DNA of 64,000 nucleotides, taken from positions 1 to 64,000 of the forward strand of contig JAKOVW010000052.1 of the NCBI GenBank assembly GCA_029781865.1, written 5' to 3'. The position numbers and the translations under genes are program-made. A model generated the notes under the pieces. That model saw nothing but the letters and a program-made list of their open reading frames with translations, made no database searches and was not told the DNA's origin. This DNA is from Bacteroidota bacterium. Its GTDB lineage: Bacteria > Bacteroidota > Bacteroidia > Chitinophagales > Saprospiraceae. Positions 35,771 to 45,969 of this stretch are shown here, in pieces; within the stretch, counting starts at the first letter, position 1, and each line of letters opens with the position of its first letter.

Positions 35771-37878
35771 TGGAACGCAGAAAGGAATTTTTGATCAGAG
35801 TCTATGTAGTCCTCGGTGTGTTTACACTCCTGGCTCTCGGACTTATGGCAAAAGCCTTTGTAATAAACATCATGGAAGGAAAGGAGTGGCGGAAAAAAGG
35901 TAAGGAATTATATTTTACGGTAATGGATGTAAAAGCCGAACGGGGTAAAATTCTGGCAGATGATGGAAGTCCTCTGGCTACATCACAACCGATCTTTGAA
36001 ATACGAATGGATACAAGAGCTGCCGGTTTAAAACAGGACGCTTTCAATAAAAATGTGGATTCATTAGCCATTTACATTAATCAGTATCTGCAACCCAACA
36101 AATCTAAAAACGAAATCAAAAATCAGTTAATACAAGCAAGGAAAAAAGCAGACCGTTACTTTTTGATTGCCAGGAATCTGAATTACGACCAGCTGCAAAC
36201 GGTTAAAAGCTTTCCGCTCTTTCGCAACGGTCCCAATAAAGGAGGCATGATTACTCTTAGTGAAAACAGAAGAGAAAAGCCATACCGGAATTTTGCGAGC
36301 AGAACGATAGGACTGGATAGAGAAAATGCGGAAGCCGTTGGATTGGAAAAAAGTTTTAATTCTTTCTTACAAGGCAAGGAAGGACATCGTGTCATGCGCA
36401 AGGTAGGTCACAATATTTATATACCGGTAAATGGCCTCGAAGAAATTGTAGCTAAAAAAGGAAATGATATAGTCAGCACTATTAATCCAACGATTCAGGA
36501 AATCACTGAGCTTTCACTTGAAGAGGCAATACGCAAACACAATGCTGAAGAAGGATGCGCTATAGTAATGGAAGTTGAAACAGGCGCGGTCAAAGCAATT
36601 GCAAATCTGTCCTGGAATAATGGTGAATTAGTGGAAGCGTATAATCACGCAATTGCCAGATCAAGTGAACCCGGATCTACTTTCAAGCTTGCCAGTTTAA
36701 TGGCTATGCTTGAAGAAGGGAAAGTGGATACCGGTACCGCTGTTGATTTAAATGGAGGCGCATTTCAGTTTTATGACAGGATCATGAAAGATTCCAAATT
36801 GCATGGCATACGAATGTCTGACTTGACTTATTCTTTTATACAATCTTCTAACGTGGGAATTTCAAAATTGGCAAATTCTGTTTTTGGAAATGACCCGTCA
36901 AAATTTGTCTCGTATCTAAGACATTTTGGTCTGGACAAAAAAACCGGTATCGAATTGGATGGCGAACCTTCACCCTTGATTAAAGATCCGGTAAAGAATA
37001 AAAGTAGCTGGTATGGTACAACGTTGCCATGGATGTCTGTCGGTTATGAGTTGCAATTCACACCACTTCAACAGTTGACTTTTTACAATGGAGTGGCGAA
37101 TAAAGGCAAAGTAATGAAGCCGTATTTGGTCAGTGATATAATGGATGGCAATAAGATTGTGAAACATATCAATCCCGTGGTGATGCATGATTCAATAGTT
37201 TCAAACGCTACCCTGGAAAAGGTTTATGCGCTCATGAAAGAAGTTGTGGATCACGGTACAGCTAAAAATATTAAATGCGAATCATATTCCATTGCCGGTA
37301 AAACAGGAACGGCGGTAACCAATTATTTTCATGAAGGTAGCGAGGCCAAAAATTATCAATCTTCCTTTGCCGGTTTCTTTCCTGCAGATCAACCTAAGTA
37401 CAGTTGTATAGTTATTGTGTACAATCCGCAGCAAATGGGATTCTACGGAGCTGAAGTGGCCGCGCCGGTATTTAAGAAAATTGCGGATCGCTGTATGAGA
37501 AATGAATTCACCAAAGTGGCAGCAATCAATCTTGAACCTAAAGCTGTTTTAGCGACGGAGCGCCTGCCAATTGGAAATAAGGGTTATGCAACCGATTTTG
37601 AAAGTGTATTTAAACATATTGGACTTCCATTAAATAATGTAGAATCAAATCAATGGATAACAACCGTTGCCGGAGAAGATGGCATTTATACTGCATCGTG
37701 GAATTTTGATCAGCACAATATGCCTGATCTCAGAGGAATGGGTTTGCGTGATGCAATGTATGTTATGGATTCGTATGGTGTAAAATTAGTACCCCGTGGA
37801 CGCGGTAAAATAATATCGCAAAGTATTCCGCCGGGAGTGGCCATTCATGATGGATTTGTTCAATTGAATTTGCAATAA
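35767..37878 (+). CDS. ftsI: Septal peptidoglycan transpeptidase FtsI with PASTA domain
   Basis: A 703-residue class B penicillin-binding protein that crosslinks septal peptidoglycan. It has a membrane anchor at ~12-33, a dimerisation/pedestal region (AERGKILADDGSPLA), and the transpeptidase domain with STFK at 304-307 (catalytic Ser), SSN at 360-362 and KTGT at ~512-515. A C-terminal PASTA domain spans ~654-703 (MPDLRGMGLRDAMYVMD). PASTA-bearing FtsI/PBP is usual in Bacteroidota. It sits between ftsL and murE in the dcw operon. Confidence 0.95.
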   Translation: MMERRKEFLIRVYVVLGVFTLLALGLMAKAFVINIMEGKEWRKKGKELYFTVMDVKAERGKILADDGSPLATSQPIFEIRMDTRAAGLKQDAFNKNVDSLAIYINQYLQPNKSKNEIKNQLIQARKKADRYFLIARNLNYDQLQTVKSFPLFRNGPNKGGMITLSENRREKPYRNFASRTIGLDRENAEAVGLEKSFNSFLQGKEGHRVMRKVGHNIYIPVNGLEEIVAKKGNDIVSTINPTIQEITELSLEEAIRKHNAEEGCAIVMEVETGAVKAIANLSWNNGELVEAYNHAIARSSEPGSTFKLASLMAMLEEGKVDTGTAVDLNGGAFQFYDRIMKDSKLHGIRMSDLTYSFIQSSNVGISKLANSVFGNDPSKFVSYLRHFGLDKKTGIELDGEPSPLIKDPVKNKSSWYGTTLPWMSVGYELQFTPLQQLTFYNGVANKGKVMKPYLVSDIMDGNKIVKHINPVVMHDSIVSNATLEKVYALMKEVVDHGTAKNIKCESYSIAGKTGTAVTNYFHEGSEAKNYQSSFAGFFPADQPKYSCIVIVYNPQQMGFYGAEVAAPVFKKIADRCMRNEFTKVAAINLEPKAVLATERLPIGNKGYATDFESVFKHIGLPLNNVESNQWITTVAGEDGIYTASWNFDQHNMPDLRGMGLRDAMYVMDSYGVKLVPRGRGKIISQSIPPGVAIHDGFVQLNLQ

Positions 37879-37892
37879 AATAAAAATGTTCT

Positions 37893-39350
37893 TTGAAAAG
37901 CTTGGGTGAAATTCTACCATTTGAAACCGGAATTGAAATCAAAGGTCCGGTTGATAAAAAAGTGAAGGCATTTCAATTCGATTCACGTAAAATTGAAAGC
38001 GGAATAGCATTTGTTGCGAAGAAAGGTACGCAACAGGACGGGCATGATTTTATTGCCAGAGCAATTTCCGCTGGAGCTGAGGTGATCTTATGTGAGAGAA
38101 TGCCGGAAATTACGATGGAAAATATCACGTACATAAGATGTGAATCCGTTCCGGATTTACTGGCTAAAATGTTGCCGGTATTTTATGATCTGGATCTCGA
38201 CGAACTAAACATAATTGGCGTTACAGGAACAAATGGCAAAACGACAGTGGCCACTCTTTTGTATCGCTTGTTTGGTTTTCTTGGATTCCAGTGCGGATTA
38301 ATTTCGACCATTGAAAATAGAATTGTTGATGAAATTATGGCTTCCACGCATACAACTCCTGATCAGATCAGTTTATATGAGCTCTTAAGCCAAATGCAGG
38401 AAAAACATTGCAGTCATGTATTTATGGAAGTGAGTTCTCATGCACTGGATCAAATGCGTGTGCAGGGACTGCCGTTCAAAGCAGGAATATTTACAAACAT
38501 AACTCATGATCATTTGGATTATCATAAAACATTTGCAAACTATATTAATGTCAAAAAGAGTTTTTTCGATAATCTCTCAAAAGATGCGTATGCAATAATA
38601 AACATTGATGATAAGCATGGAATGGTCATGACGCAAAATACCAAAGCCAGTGTTTGTACATATGCAGTATATCAAATGGCTGACCATCGTGGTAAAATTC
38701 TGGAAAACGCCATCACCGGACTCCATTTAAAGTTTGATGATACCGAGTGGTATTCGAGATTGATTGGTGAATTTAATGTGTATAATCTTTTGGCAGCGTA
38801 TTCCTGTGCAAGGAGTCTTGGAATTTCAAAAGAAGAAGTATTCAAAGCCTTGTCATTGGTAAGTCCTCCCGAAGGACGATTTGATTGGATCCGGAATGAT
38901 ACGACTCAAAAAATAGGCATTGTGGACTATGCACACACTCCTGATGCATTGGAAAAGATTTTAGGTAGTATCAAAAGTATAAAAACGAAAACTCAAAAAA
39001 TAATAACAGTTGTCGGATGTGGTGGAGACAGGGATAGAGAAAAGCGACCATTGATGGCCAGTATAGCTTCTCAATTCAGTGACAAAGTAATATTGACATC
39101 GGATAATCCGAGAACAGAAGAACCATCTGAAATTTTAAAGCAAATGGAGCTTGGAATTTCGAATGAAAAAAAGGAAATGTATCTCGTCATAGAAGACAGA
39201 ACTCAAGCAATTAAAACAGCCTGTATGATATCCAATAATTCAGATATCATTCTGATAGCAGGCAAAGGACATGAAAAATATCAGGACATCAAAGGCGAAA
39301 AGTTACCTTTTGATGATAAAAAAATACTAAAACAATTTTTGTTAAACTAA
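37893..39350 (+). CDS. murE: UDP-MurNAc-tripeptide synthetase MurE (meso-DAP-adding)
   Basis: A 485-residue Mur ligase that adds the third residue to UDP-MurNAc-L-Ala-D-Glu in the cytoplasm. The ATP loop TGTNGKTT lies at 111-118, the central motif STHTTPD and HALDQMRVQG follow, and the motif DNPR at ~404-407 marks specificity for meso-diaminopimelate. The start is TTG at 37893, 14 bp after ftsI. An ATG at 37886 is out of frame, so TTG is needed. A 320-bp gap follows before mraY. Confidence 0.95.
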   Translation: MKSLGEILPFETGIEIKGPVDKKVKAFQFDSRKIESGIAFVAKKGTQQDGHDFIARAISAGAEVILCERMPEITMENITYIRCESVPDLLAKMLPVFYDLDLDELNIIGVTGTNGKTTVATLLYRLFGFLGFQCGLISTIENRIVDEIMASTHTTPDQISLYELLSQMQEKHCSHVFMEVSSHALDQMRVQGLPFKAGIFTNITHDHLDYHKTFANYINVKKSFFDNLSKDAYAIINIDDKHGMVMTQNTKASVCTYAVYQMADHRGKILENAITGLHLKFDDTEWYSRLIGEFNVYNLLAAYSCARSLGISKEEVFKALSLVSPPEGRFDWIRNDTTQKIGIVDYAHTPDALEKILGSIKSIKTKTQKIITVVGCGGDRDREKRPLMASIASQFSDKVILTSDNPRTEEPSEILKQMELGISNEKKEMYLVIEDRTQAIKTACMISNNSDIILIAGKGHEKYQDIKGEKLPFDDKKILKQFLLN

Positions 39351-39670
39351 TAAAAGAAAATAGAGTAGGTTCTATTATCATTCTCAGGTTGGTTTTAACA
39401 GATACAGCAGGTGATTGTGACCAACGGGATCAAGTCCCTGCTGTACTGTTATTTTCCATATGTATTAAAAAAGGTAATGCATTAGAAATTAGGTCGTGTA
39501 GAATTGAACAGGAAGATATTGGATTTTCTTTAAGGAAGATGGGCTATGCAAGTATCCCCATTTTGGTTTGGAAGCGTAATAAAAAGTATAAATAGGCTTT
39601 CGTATAATTAAAGAAAATGGTAAACTGCAATTAGAAGTATAAATAAGAAATTAGATCAGTTTGAAATAAT
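39351..39670 (+). other. Unexplained 320-bp spacer within the dcw operon
   Basis: All other gaps in the cluster are under 150 bp. The spacer has an inverted repeat TACAGCAGG/CCTGCTGTA (39403-39411 and 39437-39445) with a nested GGGA/TCCC. A 68-codon open frame from a TTG (39389-39595) has no recognisable protein similarity and no ATG. No -7 box with correct spacing was seen before mraY. It may be a remnant gene or insertion, or a regulatory RNA segment. Confidence 0.4.
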
Positions 39671-40927
39671 ATGTTGTATTATTTATTTCAATTTACAGAA
39701 AAGCTTTTCCATTTACCCGGAGGTAGATTGTTTCAATACATCTCCTTCAGGGCTGGGCTTGCTATTCTGTTGTCGCTGATTATTTCTATGATCTTTGGTG
39801 GCCGGATCATCCGCTTTTTGAAAAGACAGCAGATTGGAGAAACGATCCGGGATCTTGGCCTCGAAGGGCAGAAGGAAAAAGAAGGCACTCCAACGATGGG
39901 AGGTATTATTATCATCCTTGCCATTTTAATTCCCTGTCTTCTTCTCACCAAATTAGAAAATGTCTATATCCAGATTATGTTATTCACGACTGTCTGGATG
40001 GGATTGATTGGATTTGCAGATGATTACATCAAAGTTTTTTTAAAGGATAAACAGGGGTTAAAAGCAATTTTCAAAATTCTTGGACAAATCATTTGCGGGT
40101 TAGTCATTGGACTCGTCATGTTGTATCACGAAAAGGTATTGGTGCGGATGCCAAAAGCTGAGGCTTTGAAGATGAAGTATGTGATTGAAGAAGAATTTAC
40201 GACCTGGGATGCTTCCAGAAATCAAACATATGAATACGTTTATGTAAAAACCCAATTAACCAATGTGCCTTTTCTGAAAGGTAACCGTTTCGATTATTAT
40301 TGGATTAGTGAGTTTTTCGGAGACAATAGTCACGTTTTGATTTGGTTGATATTTGTTCCTTTGGTTATATTCATCGTAACGGCCGTATCGAATGCGGCAA
40401 ATCTTACAGATGGACTGGATGGTTTAGCAACTGGAGTGTCAGCGATAATAGCAGCTACTTTAGCTGTGCTGGCTTATGTTTCCGGTAATGCTATAGTTGC
40501 AGATTATTTGAATATATTGTATCTGCCTTATAGTGGAGAATTAGTGATTTTTTCTGCTGCGTTTCTTGGCGCCTGTGTAGGATTTTTGTGGTACAATTCA
40601 TATCCTGCAAAAGTTTTTATGGGAGACACAGGTAGCCTGGCTATTGGTGGTATCATTGCTGCTATGGCTATTCTGCTTCGGAAGGAATTATTAATCCCCT
40701 TGTTCTGTGGTGTCTTTTTCATAGAAAATCTTTCAGTGGTTTTACAGGTGAGTTACTTTAAGTATACCCGGAAAAAGTATGGTGAAGGAAGAAGGATTTT
40801 TTTAATGTCTCCTTTGCATCATCATTTTCAGAAGAAAGGATTGCATGAGGCGACTATTGCCGTGCGATTTTGGATTGTGACAATCATTTTAGCCGTATTG
40901 ACCATTATTACACTAAAAATAAGATAA
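39671..40927 (+). CDS. mraY: Phospho-MurNAc-pentapeptide transferase MraY
   Basis: A 418-residue inner-membrane enzyme that makes lipid I by moving phospho-MurNAc-pentapeptide to undecaprenyl phosphate. It has about ten membrane segments and the family motifs [17 protein letters not shown] (catalytic Asp pair), [23 protein letters not shown] and [11 protein letters not shown]. The extra ~55-residue loop between the third and fifth helices ([12 protein letters not shown]...) is usual in Bacteroidota. murD starts at the next base. Confidence 0.97.
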   Translation: MLYYLFQFTEKLFHLPGGRLFQYISFRAGLAILLSLIISMIFGGRIIRFLKRQQIGETIRDLGLEGQKEKEGTPTMGGIIIILAILIPCLLLTKLENVYIQIMLFTTVWMGLIGFADDYIKVFLKDKQGLKAIFKILGQIICGLVIGLVMLYHEKVLVRMPKAEALKMKYVIEEEFTTWDASRNQTYEYVYVKTQLTNVPFLKGNRFDYYWISEFFGDNSHVLIWLIFVPLVIFIVTAVSNAANLTDGLDGLATGVSAIIAATLAVLAYVSGNAIVADYLNILYLPYSGELVIFSAAFLGACVGFLWYNSYPAKVFMGDTGSLAIGGIIAAMAILLRKELLIPLFCGVFFIENLSVVLQVSYFKYTRKKYGEGRRIFLMSPLHHHFQKKGLHEATIAVRFWIVTIILAVLTIITLKIR

Positions 40928-42241
40928 ATGATTCTGATTTTGGGAGCCGGAGAAAGTGGAATAGGTGCAGCCTTGCTGGCTAAAAAATATTCTATTCCTG
41001 CATTTGTCAGTGATTACAATGCGATCCGGCCTTCTTTTTTATCTGAATTGATTGCGAATGAAATTGATTTTGAAGAAGGAAGTCACACGCTGGCATATGA
41101 TGTAGTAGCAAGCTTAGTTATTAAAAGTCCGGGGATTCCTGACCAGGCAGAAATCGTCAACTATTTCAAAAGCAAAAATATTCCGGTGATTTCTGAAATT
41201 GAATTCGCCTGCAAATATTGTAAATCAACAATCATCGCAATTACGGGAAGCAACGGAAAAACGACGACGACCAATTTAATTTACCACATGCTCAAAGAAA
41301 GCAACAAAGATGTGGTTAAGGCTGGAAATGTCGGTCTTTCTTTTTCAAGAGCATTGGTGCAGAAGGAATGGAAATACATAGTGCTTGAGTTAAGCAGTTT
41401 TCAGCTGGACGGCATAGAAACGTTCAGGCCGTATGCTGCAGTTTTGTTAAATATAACTCCTGATCATCTCGATCGCTATCAACATCGGTTTGATTTGTAC
41501 ATAGCATCGAAATTCAGAATAGTAATGAATCAGACGAAGGAAGATTATCTGATTTATTATGAAAGAGATCAGGCAATTTCAAAATATCTTCAGACGAATG
41601 AGATCAGGTCTACGAAAATTGCCGTCAACCCGGAATTGGATGAGAAAGACCAGATTCATTTGGATGGAAAAATAATTGCGGATTTAAGCCATAGCCACAT
41701 TAAGGGCAGGCATAATGCCATTAATACTTCATGTGCAATACAAGCAGTCAAATTGCTGGGACTAACGAATGAAGAAATCCAGTTGGCTATTAATAATTTT
41801 ATTAATGATCCACATCGTTTAGAAACTGTTTCGACTATTGATGGGGTAGAGTTTATTAATGATAGTAAGGCGACGAACGTGGACTCTGTTTTTTGGGCAT
41901 TGGATGCCATGAAGAAGAAAGTAGTCTGGATAGCTGGTGGACAGGATAAGGGAAATGATTATACCGTACTCAGACCATTGGTTGAAAAAAAGGTAAAAGC
42001 ATTAGTCTGCATGGGTGTGGATAATAAAAAACTAAGGCAGGCATATGAAAATATAATTCCTGACATAAGGGATACTCATTCAATTAGCGACGCAGTTAAG
42101 GTAGCTTTTCAAATAGCCGAATCCGGAGATGTTGTTTTACTTTCACCGGCATGCGCCAGTTTTGATTTGTTTGCCAATTATGAAGATCGGGGTACGCAAT
42201 TTAAAAACGAAGTGCGTAAATTAATTTTAAATACGGTATGA
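40928..42241 (+). CDS. murD: UDP-MurNAc-L-alanine:D-glutamate ligase MurD
   Basis: A 437-residue cytoplasmic Mur ligase adding D-Glu to UDP-MurNAc-L-Ala. It has an N-terminal Rossmann part (ILGAGESGIGAALLAKK), the ATP loop ITGSNGKTTTT (~105-115), the motif ELSSFQLDGIETFRP with ITPDHLDRY, HRLE in DPHRLETVS, NDSKATN, GGQDKG and SPACASFDLFANYEDRG. It abuts mraY without a gap and is followed 1 bp later by ftsW. Confidence 0.96.
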   Translation: MILILGAGESGIGAALLAKKYSIPAFVSDYNAIRPSFLSELIANEIDFEEGSHTLAYDVVASLVIKSPGIPDQAEIVNYFKSKNIPVISEIEFACKYCKSTIIAITGSNGKTTTTNLIYHMLKESNKDVVKAGNVGLSFSRALVQKEWKYIVLELSSFQLDGIETFRPYAAVLLNITPDHLDRYQHRFDLYIASKFRIVMNQTKEDYLIYYERDQAISKYLQTNEIRSTKIAVNPELDEKDQIHLDGKIIADLSHSHIKGRHNAINTSCAIQAVKLLGLTNEEIQLAINNFINDPHRLETVSTIDGVEFINDSKATNVDSVFWALDAMKKKVVWIAGGQDKGNDYTVLRPLVEKKVKALVCMGVDNKKLRQAYENIIPDIRDTHSISDAVKVAFQIAESGDVVLLSPACASFDLFANYEDRGTQFKNEVRKLILNTV

Positions 42242-42242
42242 T

Positions 42243-43454
42243 ATGAATCTTTCGGTTTATAAAGAAAAAATATTAAGCGCAAATTTTATCTGGACGATAA
42301 TTTTATTTCTTGCCGGAATATCGATGCTTGCCGTGTATAGTGCTTCAGGCAGTGTTACCAAATATGATTCTGATAATACGTATTACTTTATCATCAGGCA
42401 TGCCAGTTTTGTGTTGTTAGGCTTAAGTCTGATTTGGATATTTAGTAAAGTGGATTATACCCTGTTCAACCGTTGGGCTCCGGTAATGTTGGTTGCATCC
42501 GTGATACTGCTGGTTCTGACTTTTTTTGTAGGGGTCAATGTAAATGATGCAAAGAGGTGGTTGAATATCCCGATATTAAATCTCACATTCCAGGTTTCGG
42601 ATTTTGCCAAGCTGGCTTTAATTCTTTACCTGGCCAGATCAATATCACAAAAGCAGGAAGTCATAAAAGGATTTAGATCTGCCTTTGTTCCGATCATGTT
42701 ACCGATCCTTCTTGTTTGTGGTCTGATTGCACCATCCAATCTGAGTACAGCGCTGGTCTTGTTTGTTGGTTGCCTGGGTATGATGTTTGTAGGCCGGATT
42801 GATTTGCGGTATATTTTTATGCTCATTCTTTTAGGAGCAGTCATGTTATTTATACTTATTTACATTGAAAATTTATTTCCTGGTTTGACGCGCGCTGAAA
42901 CCTGGATTTCCAGGATAAACAAATTCATGTATGGTTCAGATGAAGAATATCAAATAGAGCAGGCAAAAATGGCTATTGCTAATGGGCATTGGTTTTTAAT
43001 TCATCCCGGAAGCAGTATGTTGCGCAATTTTATTCCCTATTCATACGCCGATTTTATTTATCCTATAATCTGTGAAGAGTATGGTTTGTTTTTTGGCGGA
43101 TTTGGTGTAATACTATTATATCTCGGATTATTATTTCATTGTGTGAGTATAGTCAGCAATACAACCCGGGCTTTCGGTGCATTGCTTACCATAGGTATAG
43201 GAATCAATATCGTGATACAGGCATTTTCAAATATTGCTGTTGCCCTCGATCTTGTTCCAGTCACCGGATTGCCATTACCATTTATCAGTATGGGAGGTAC
43301 TTCATTGATTTTTACAAGTATTTCCTTTGGAATGATCATAAGTGTGAGTAAACATATTAATAACCTGAAATTGGAATCAGATAATTCAGATGAATCATCT
43401 ATGGATTCTTTTGGTTCGGTTTCCAGTCTTGCAATAAATGAAAGTGTTGATTAG
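42243..43454 (+). CDS. ftsW: Septal peptidoglycan polymerase FtsW
   Basis: A 403-residue SEDS-family glycosyltransferase with ten membrane segments that polymerises lipid II at the septum with FtsI. Family marks: the early AVYSAS, GVNVNDAKRWLNIPILNLTFQVSDFAKLALILYLA, APSNLSTALVLFVGCLGMMFVG and the C-terminal VTGLPLPFISMGGTSLIF. The ORF overlaps murG by 17 bp. Confidence 0.96.
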   Translation: MNLSVYKEKILSANFIWTIILFLAGISMLAVYSASGSVTKYDSDNTYYFIIRHASFVLLGLSLIWIFSKVDYTLFNRWAPVMLVASVILLVLTFFVGVNVNDAKRWLNIPILNLTFQVSDFAKLALILYLARSISQKQEVIKGFRSAFVPIMLPILLVCGLIAPSNLSTALVLFVGCLGMMFVGRIDLRYIFMLILLGAVMLFILIYIENLFPGLTRAETWISRINKFMYGSDEEYQIEQAKMAIANGHWFLIHPGSSMLRNFIPYSYADFIYPIICEEYGLFFGGFGVILLYLGLLFHCVSIVSNTTRAFGALLTIGIGINIVIQAFSNIAVALDLVPVTGLPLPFISMGGTSLIFTSISFGMIISVSKHINNLKLESDNSDESSMDSFGSVSSLAINESVD

Positions 43455-44520
43455 CGGTGGTGGAACGGGCGGACATGTGTTTCCAGCAATTGCCATTGCG
43501 GATGCAATCAGAAGTATTAAGCCGGATACGGAAATACTTTTTGTTGGTGCAAAAGGAAAGTTGGAAATGCATAAAGTTCCGGAAGCAGGTTATCGCATTG
43601 TTGGATTGCCAATCAGAGGATTCCAGCGAAAACTGAGTTTGCAAAATTTGAAATTGATTTATAATTTAGGAAAGAGCCTGTGGTTGTCTTTTGGAATCAT
43701 AAAGAAATTCAAACCGGATGTTGTACTTGGAGTAGGTGGCTATGCCAGTGGTCCGGTATTACGTGTGGCTTCATGGAAAAATATTCCTGTGATGATACAG
43801 GAACAGAACTCATTTCCTGGGGTGACGAATAAAATTCTGGCTAAGTCTGCAAAAATAATCTGTGTTGCTTTCGATGGATTGGAAAAGTATTTTGATAAAA
43901 CTAAAATAAGAGTTACCGGAAATCCCGTGCGTAAAGATCTGGTGCATGAATCTGATTGCGCGCAGGCAAGAGTGTATTTTGGATTAGATCCCAAAAAGAA
44001 GACTATTGGAATTTTCGGAGGCAGCCTTGGAGCCAAATCAATTAATGAGGCTGTTCTCGGAATGTCAGAGCAAATTAAAAATGAAAACATACAGTGGCTT
44101 TGGCAAACGGGTAACTTGTATTATGATGATTTGTCCAAGTTGGACCTGTCAAAAAACAGCAAGGTAAAAATGCTTGCATTCATTGATCGAATGGATTATG
44201 CATATGCTGCCTGCGATCTTGTTGTCTCCCGTGCAGGCGCATTAACGCTTGCAGAATTATGCGTGCAATCCAAACCGGCGATATTGATTCCTTCACCGAA
44301 TGTTGCTGAAGACCATCAACGTAAAAATGCTGAAGCAATGGTTTTTAATAAAGCAGCTAAAATGATTTTAGATAGTGAAGCAAAGAATAAGTTATGGGAT
44401 GAAATTATTGAATTACTCAATAATGAACCCATGAGAAAGCAAATGAAAGTCGAGTTGACCAAAATGGCTAAGCCTGATGCGGCTCATGATATTGCAAATG
44501 AATTAATACATATGATTTGA
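43438..44520 (+). CDS. murG: UDP-GlcNAc:lipid I GlcNAc transferase MurG
   Basis: A 360-residue GT28 enzyme that forms lipid II at the inner face of the membrane. The lipid I-binding loop GGGTGGHVFPA lies at 7-17, then GVGGYASGPVLRVA, QEQNSFPGVTNKIL, GGSLGAKSINEAV and the UDP-GlcNAc site SRAGALTLAELCVQSKPAILIPSPNVAEDHQRKNAEAM (split over ~262-300). The ATG lies inside the end of ftsW. Confidence 0.97.
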   Translation: MKVLISGGGTGGHVFPAIAIADAIRSIKPDTEILFVGAKGKLEMHKVPEAGYRIVGLPIRGFQRKLSLQNLKLIYNLGKSLWLSFGIIKKFKPDVVLGVGGYASGPVLRVASWKNIPVMIQEQNSFPGVTNKILAKSAKIICVAFDGLEKYFDKTKIRVTGNPVRKDLVHESDCAQARVYFGLDPKKKTIGIFGGSLGAKSINEAVLGMSEQIKNENIQWLWQTGNLYYDDLSKLDLSKNSKVKMLAFIDRMDYAYAACDLVVSRAGALTLAELCVQSKPAILIPSPNVAEDHQRKNAEAMVFNKAAKMILDSEAKNKLWDEIIELLNNEPMRKQMKVELTKMAKPDAAHDIANELIHMI

Positions 44521-44531
44521 ATACCGGATAA

Positions 44532-45929
44532 ATGATGTATAAAAAAATCTATTTTATCGGAATCGGAGGCATAGGAATGAGCGCACTGGCCAGGTATTAC
44601 AATGGCCGTGGTGTGTCTATATACGGTTACGATAAAACAGAAACGGAGTTGACCCATCAGTTATCAGCAGAACATATGAACATTCATTATGAAGACAGAC
44701 CTGATCTGATTCCCGATGATGTCGATCTGTTTGTAATCACTCCGGCGGTTCCTAAAACACTTAAAGAATATGAAGAAGCACAGAACAGGAAGATTCCAAT
44801 TTTAAAACGTTCTGCGCTGTTAGGTCAGATTACATCAGGACAAAAAAATGTTGCTGTAGCCGGAACACATGGTAAAACAACTACCAGTGTTTTACTTTCT
44901 CATCTCCTTTATGATGCCGGACTTGAGGTATCTGCATTTTTAGGAGGTATCGCAGTGAATTACCACACTAATTTTTTGGACAGAGGAAATCAATGGATTG
45001 TCGAAGAGGCAGATGAGTATGACCGCTCATTTCTGGCTTTACATCCGGACATTGCTATTATTGGTTCACTGGATGCAGATCATCTCGATATCTATGGCTC
45101 CCGCGAGGAAATGAAAAATAATTATCTCGATTTTGCAAAACAAATTAAATCAAAGGGATTGCTATTAATGAGTGATACCATTGATCCGGATGATTATCGT
45201 TATTTTAAATCTGTTTTGACGGATACCAGAATAGAACAGTTTGGTTTTTTGAATGCAGACAATGTTGTAAGTATTAGCGGTACACAAAATGGATGGAGTT
45301 CATTTCAATATGCTTATAAGAATACGCATATAGAAAACCTGAGTATTCGTATGCCTGGCAGACATAATATCAGAAATGCTGCAGCTTCCATAAGAGTAGC
45401 AATGGAATTAGGAGTGAATGAAAATCAAATCAGAACTGGCTTGAAAAACTTTAAGGGAATCAAGCGGAGATTTGAATGGATAAGGGAATCGGATTCCACG
45501 GTATTAATAGATGATTATGCACATCATCCGGAAGAATTGCGCGCTGTAATTTCTGCATGCAGGGATTGTTATCCTGGCAGAAAAATAACAGGAGTGTTTC
45601 AACCGCATCTGTATACCCGTACGCGGGACTTTATGGAGGCCTTTGCTGAAGTACTTGCTTTACTGGATGAAGTAGTACTGGTTGAAATTTATCCTGCCCG
45701 TGAAGTGGCGATACCGGGTATCAGTTCGGAAACATTGTTCCATAAAATTGGAATCAAAAATAAATGGGTTTGCAAGAAGACAGAGTTATGTTCGCTTTTG
45801 CGGAGTTTGAATCTCGATGTCATAATGACCTTGGGTGCGGGTGATCTGGACATGATGATGGATGAAATTGAGGAAGCCGTTTTTCAATCGGATAAATCAT
45901 TAACGTATTCTAAACCTGGTTTGAATTGA
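44532..45929 (+). CDS. murC: UDP-MurNAc:L-alanine ligase MurC
   Basis: A 465-residue first Mur ligase. It has the N-terminal GIGGIGMSALARYY (~9-22), the ATP loop AGTHGKTTTSVL (~111-122), EADEYDRSFL, SLDADHLDIYG, DDYAHHPEEL and FQPHLYTRTRDFM. ATG codons at 44532 and 44535 are adjacent alternatives. It lies between murG (11-bp gap) and ftsQ (40-bp gap), as usual for the cluster in this phylum. Confidence 0.96.
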   Translation: MMYKKIYFIGIGGIGMSALARYYNGRGVSIYGYDKTETELTHQLSAEHMNIHYEDRPDLIPDDVDLFVITPAVPKTLKEYEEAQNRKIPILKRSALLGQITSGQKNVAVAGTHGKTTTSVLLSHLLYDAGLEVSAFLGGIAVNYHTNFLDRGNQWIVEEADEYDRSFLALHPDIAIIGSLDADHLDIYGSREEMKNNYLDFAKQIKSKGLLLMSDTIDPDDYRYFKSVLTDTRIEQFGFLNADNVVSISGTQNGWSSFQYAYKNTHIENLSIRMPGRHNIRNAAASIRVAMELGVNENQIRTGLKNFKGIKRRFEWIRESDSTVLIDDYAHHPEELRAVISACRDCYPGRKITGVFQPHLYTRTRDFMEAFAEVLALLDEVVLVEIYPAREVAIPGISSETLFHKIGIKNKWVCKKTELCSLLRSLNLDVIMTLGAGDLDMMMDEIEEAVFQSDKSLTYSKPGLN

Positions 45930-45969
45930 TACCTGCAATGGAAAATTTATTCATTAGACCGGAAGTGAT

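Noticed and set aside
39389-39595. 68-codon frame between murE and mraY as a real gene
   Set aside because: Only a TTG start, no similarity I can see, and no signal or structure; kept only as part of an unexplained spacer.
43740-44090. 116-codon open frame opposite murG
   Set aside because: Antisense of conserved murG motifs; shadow frame.
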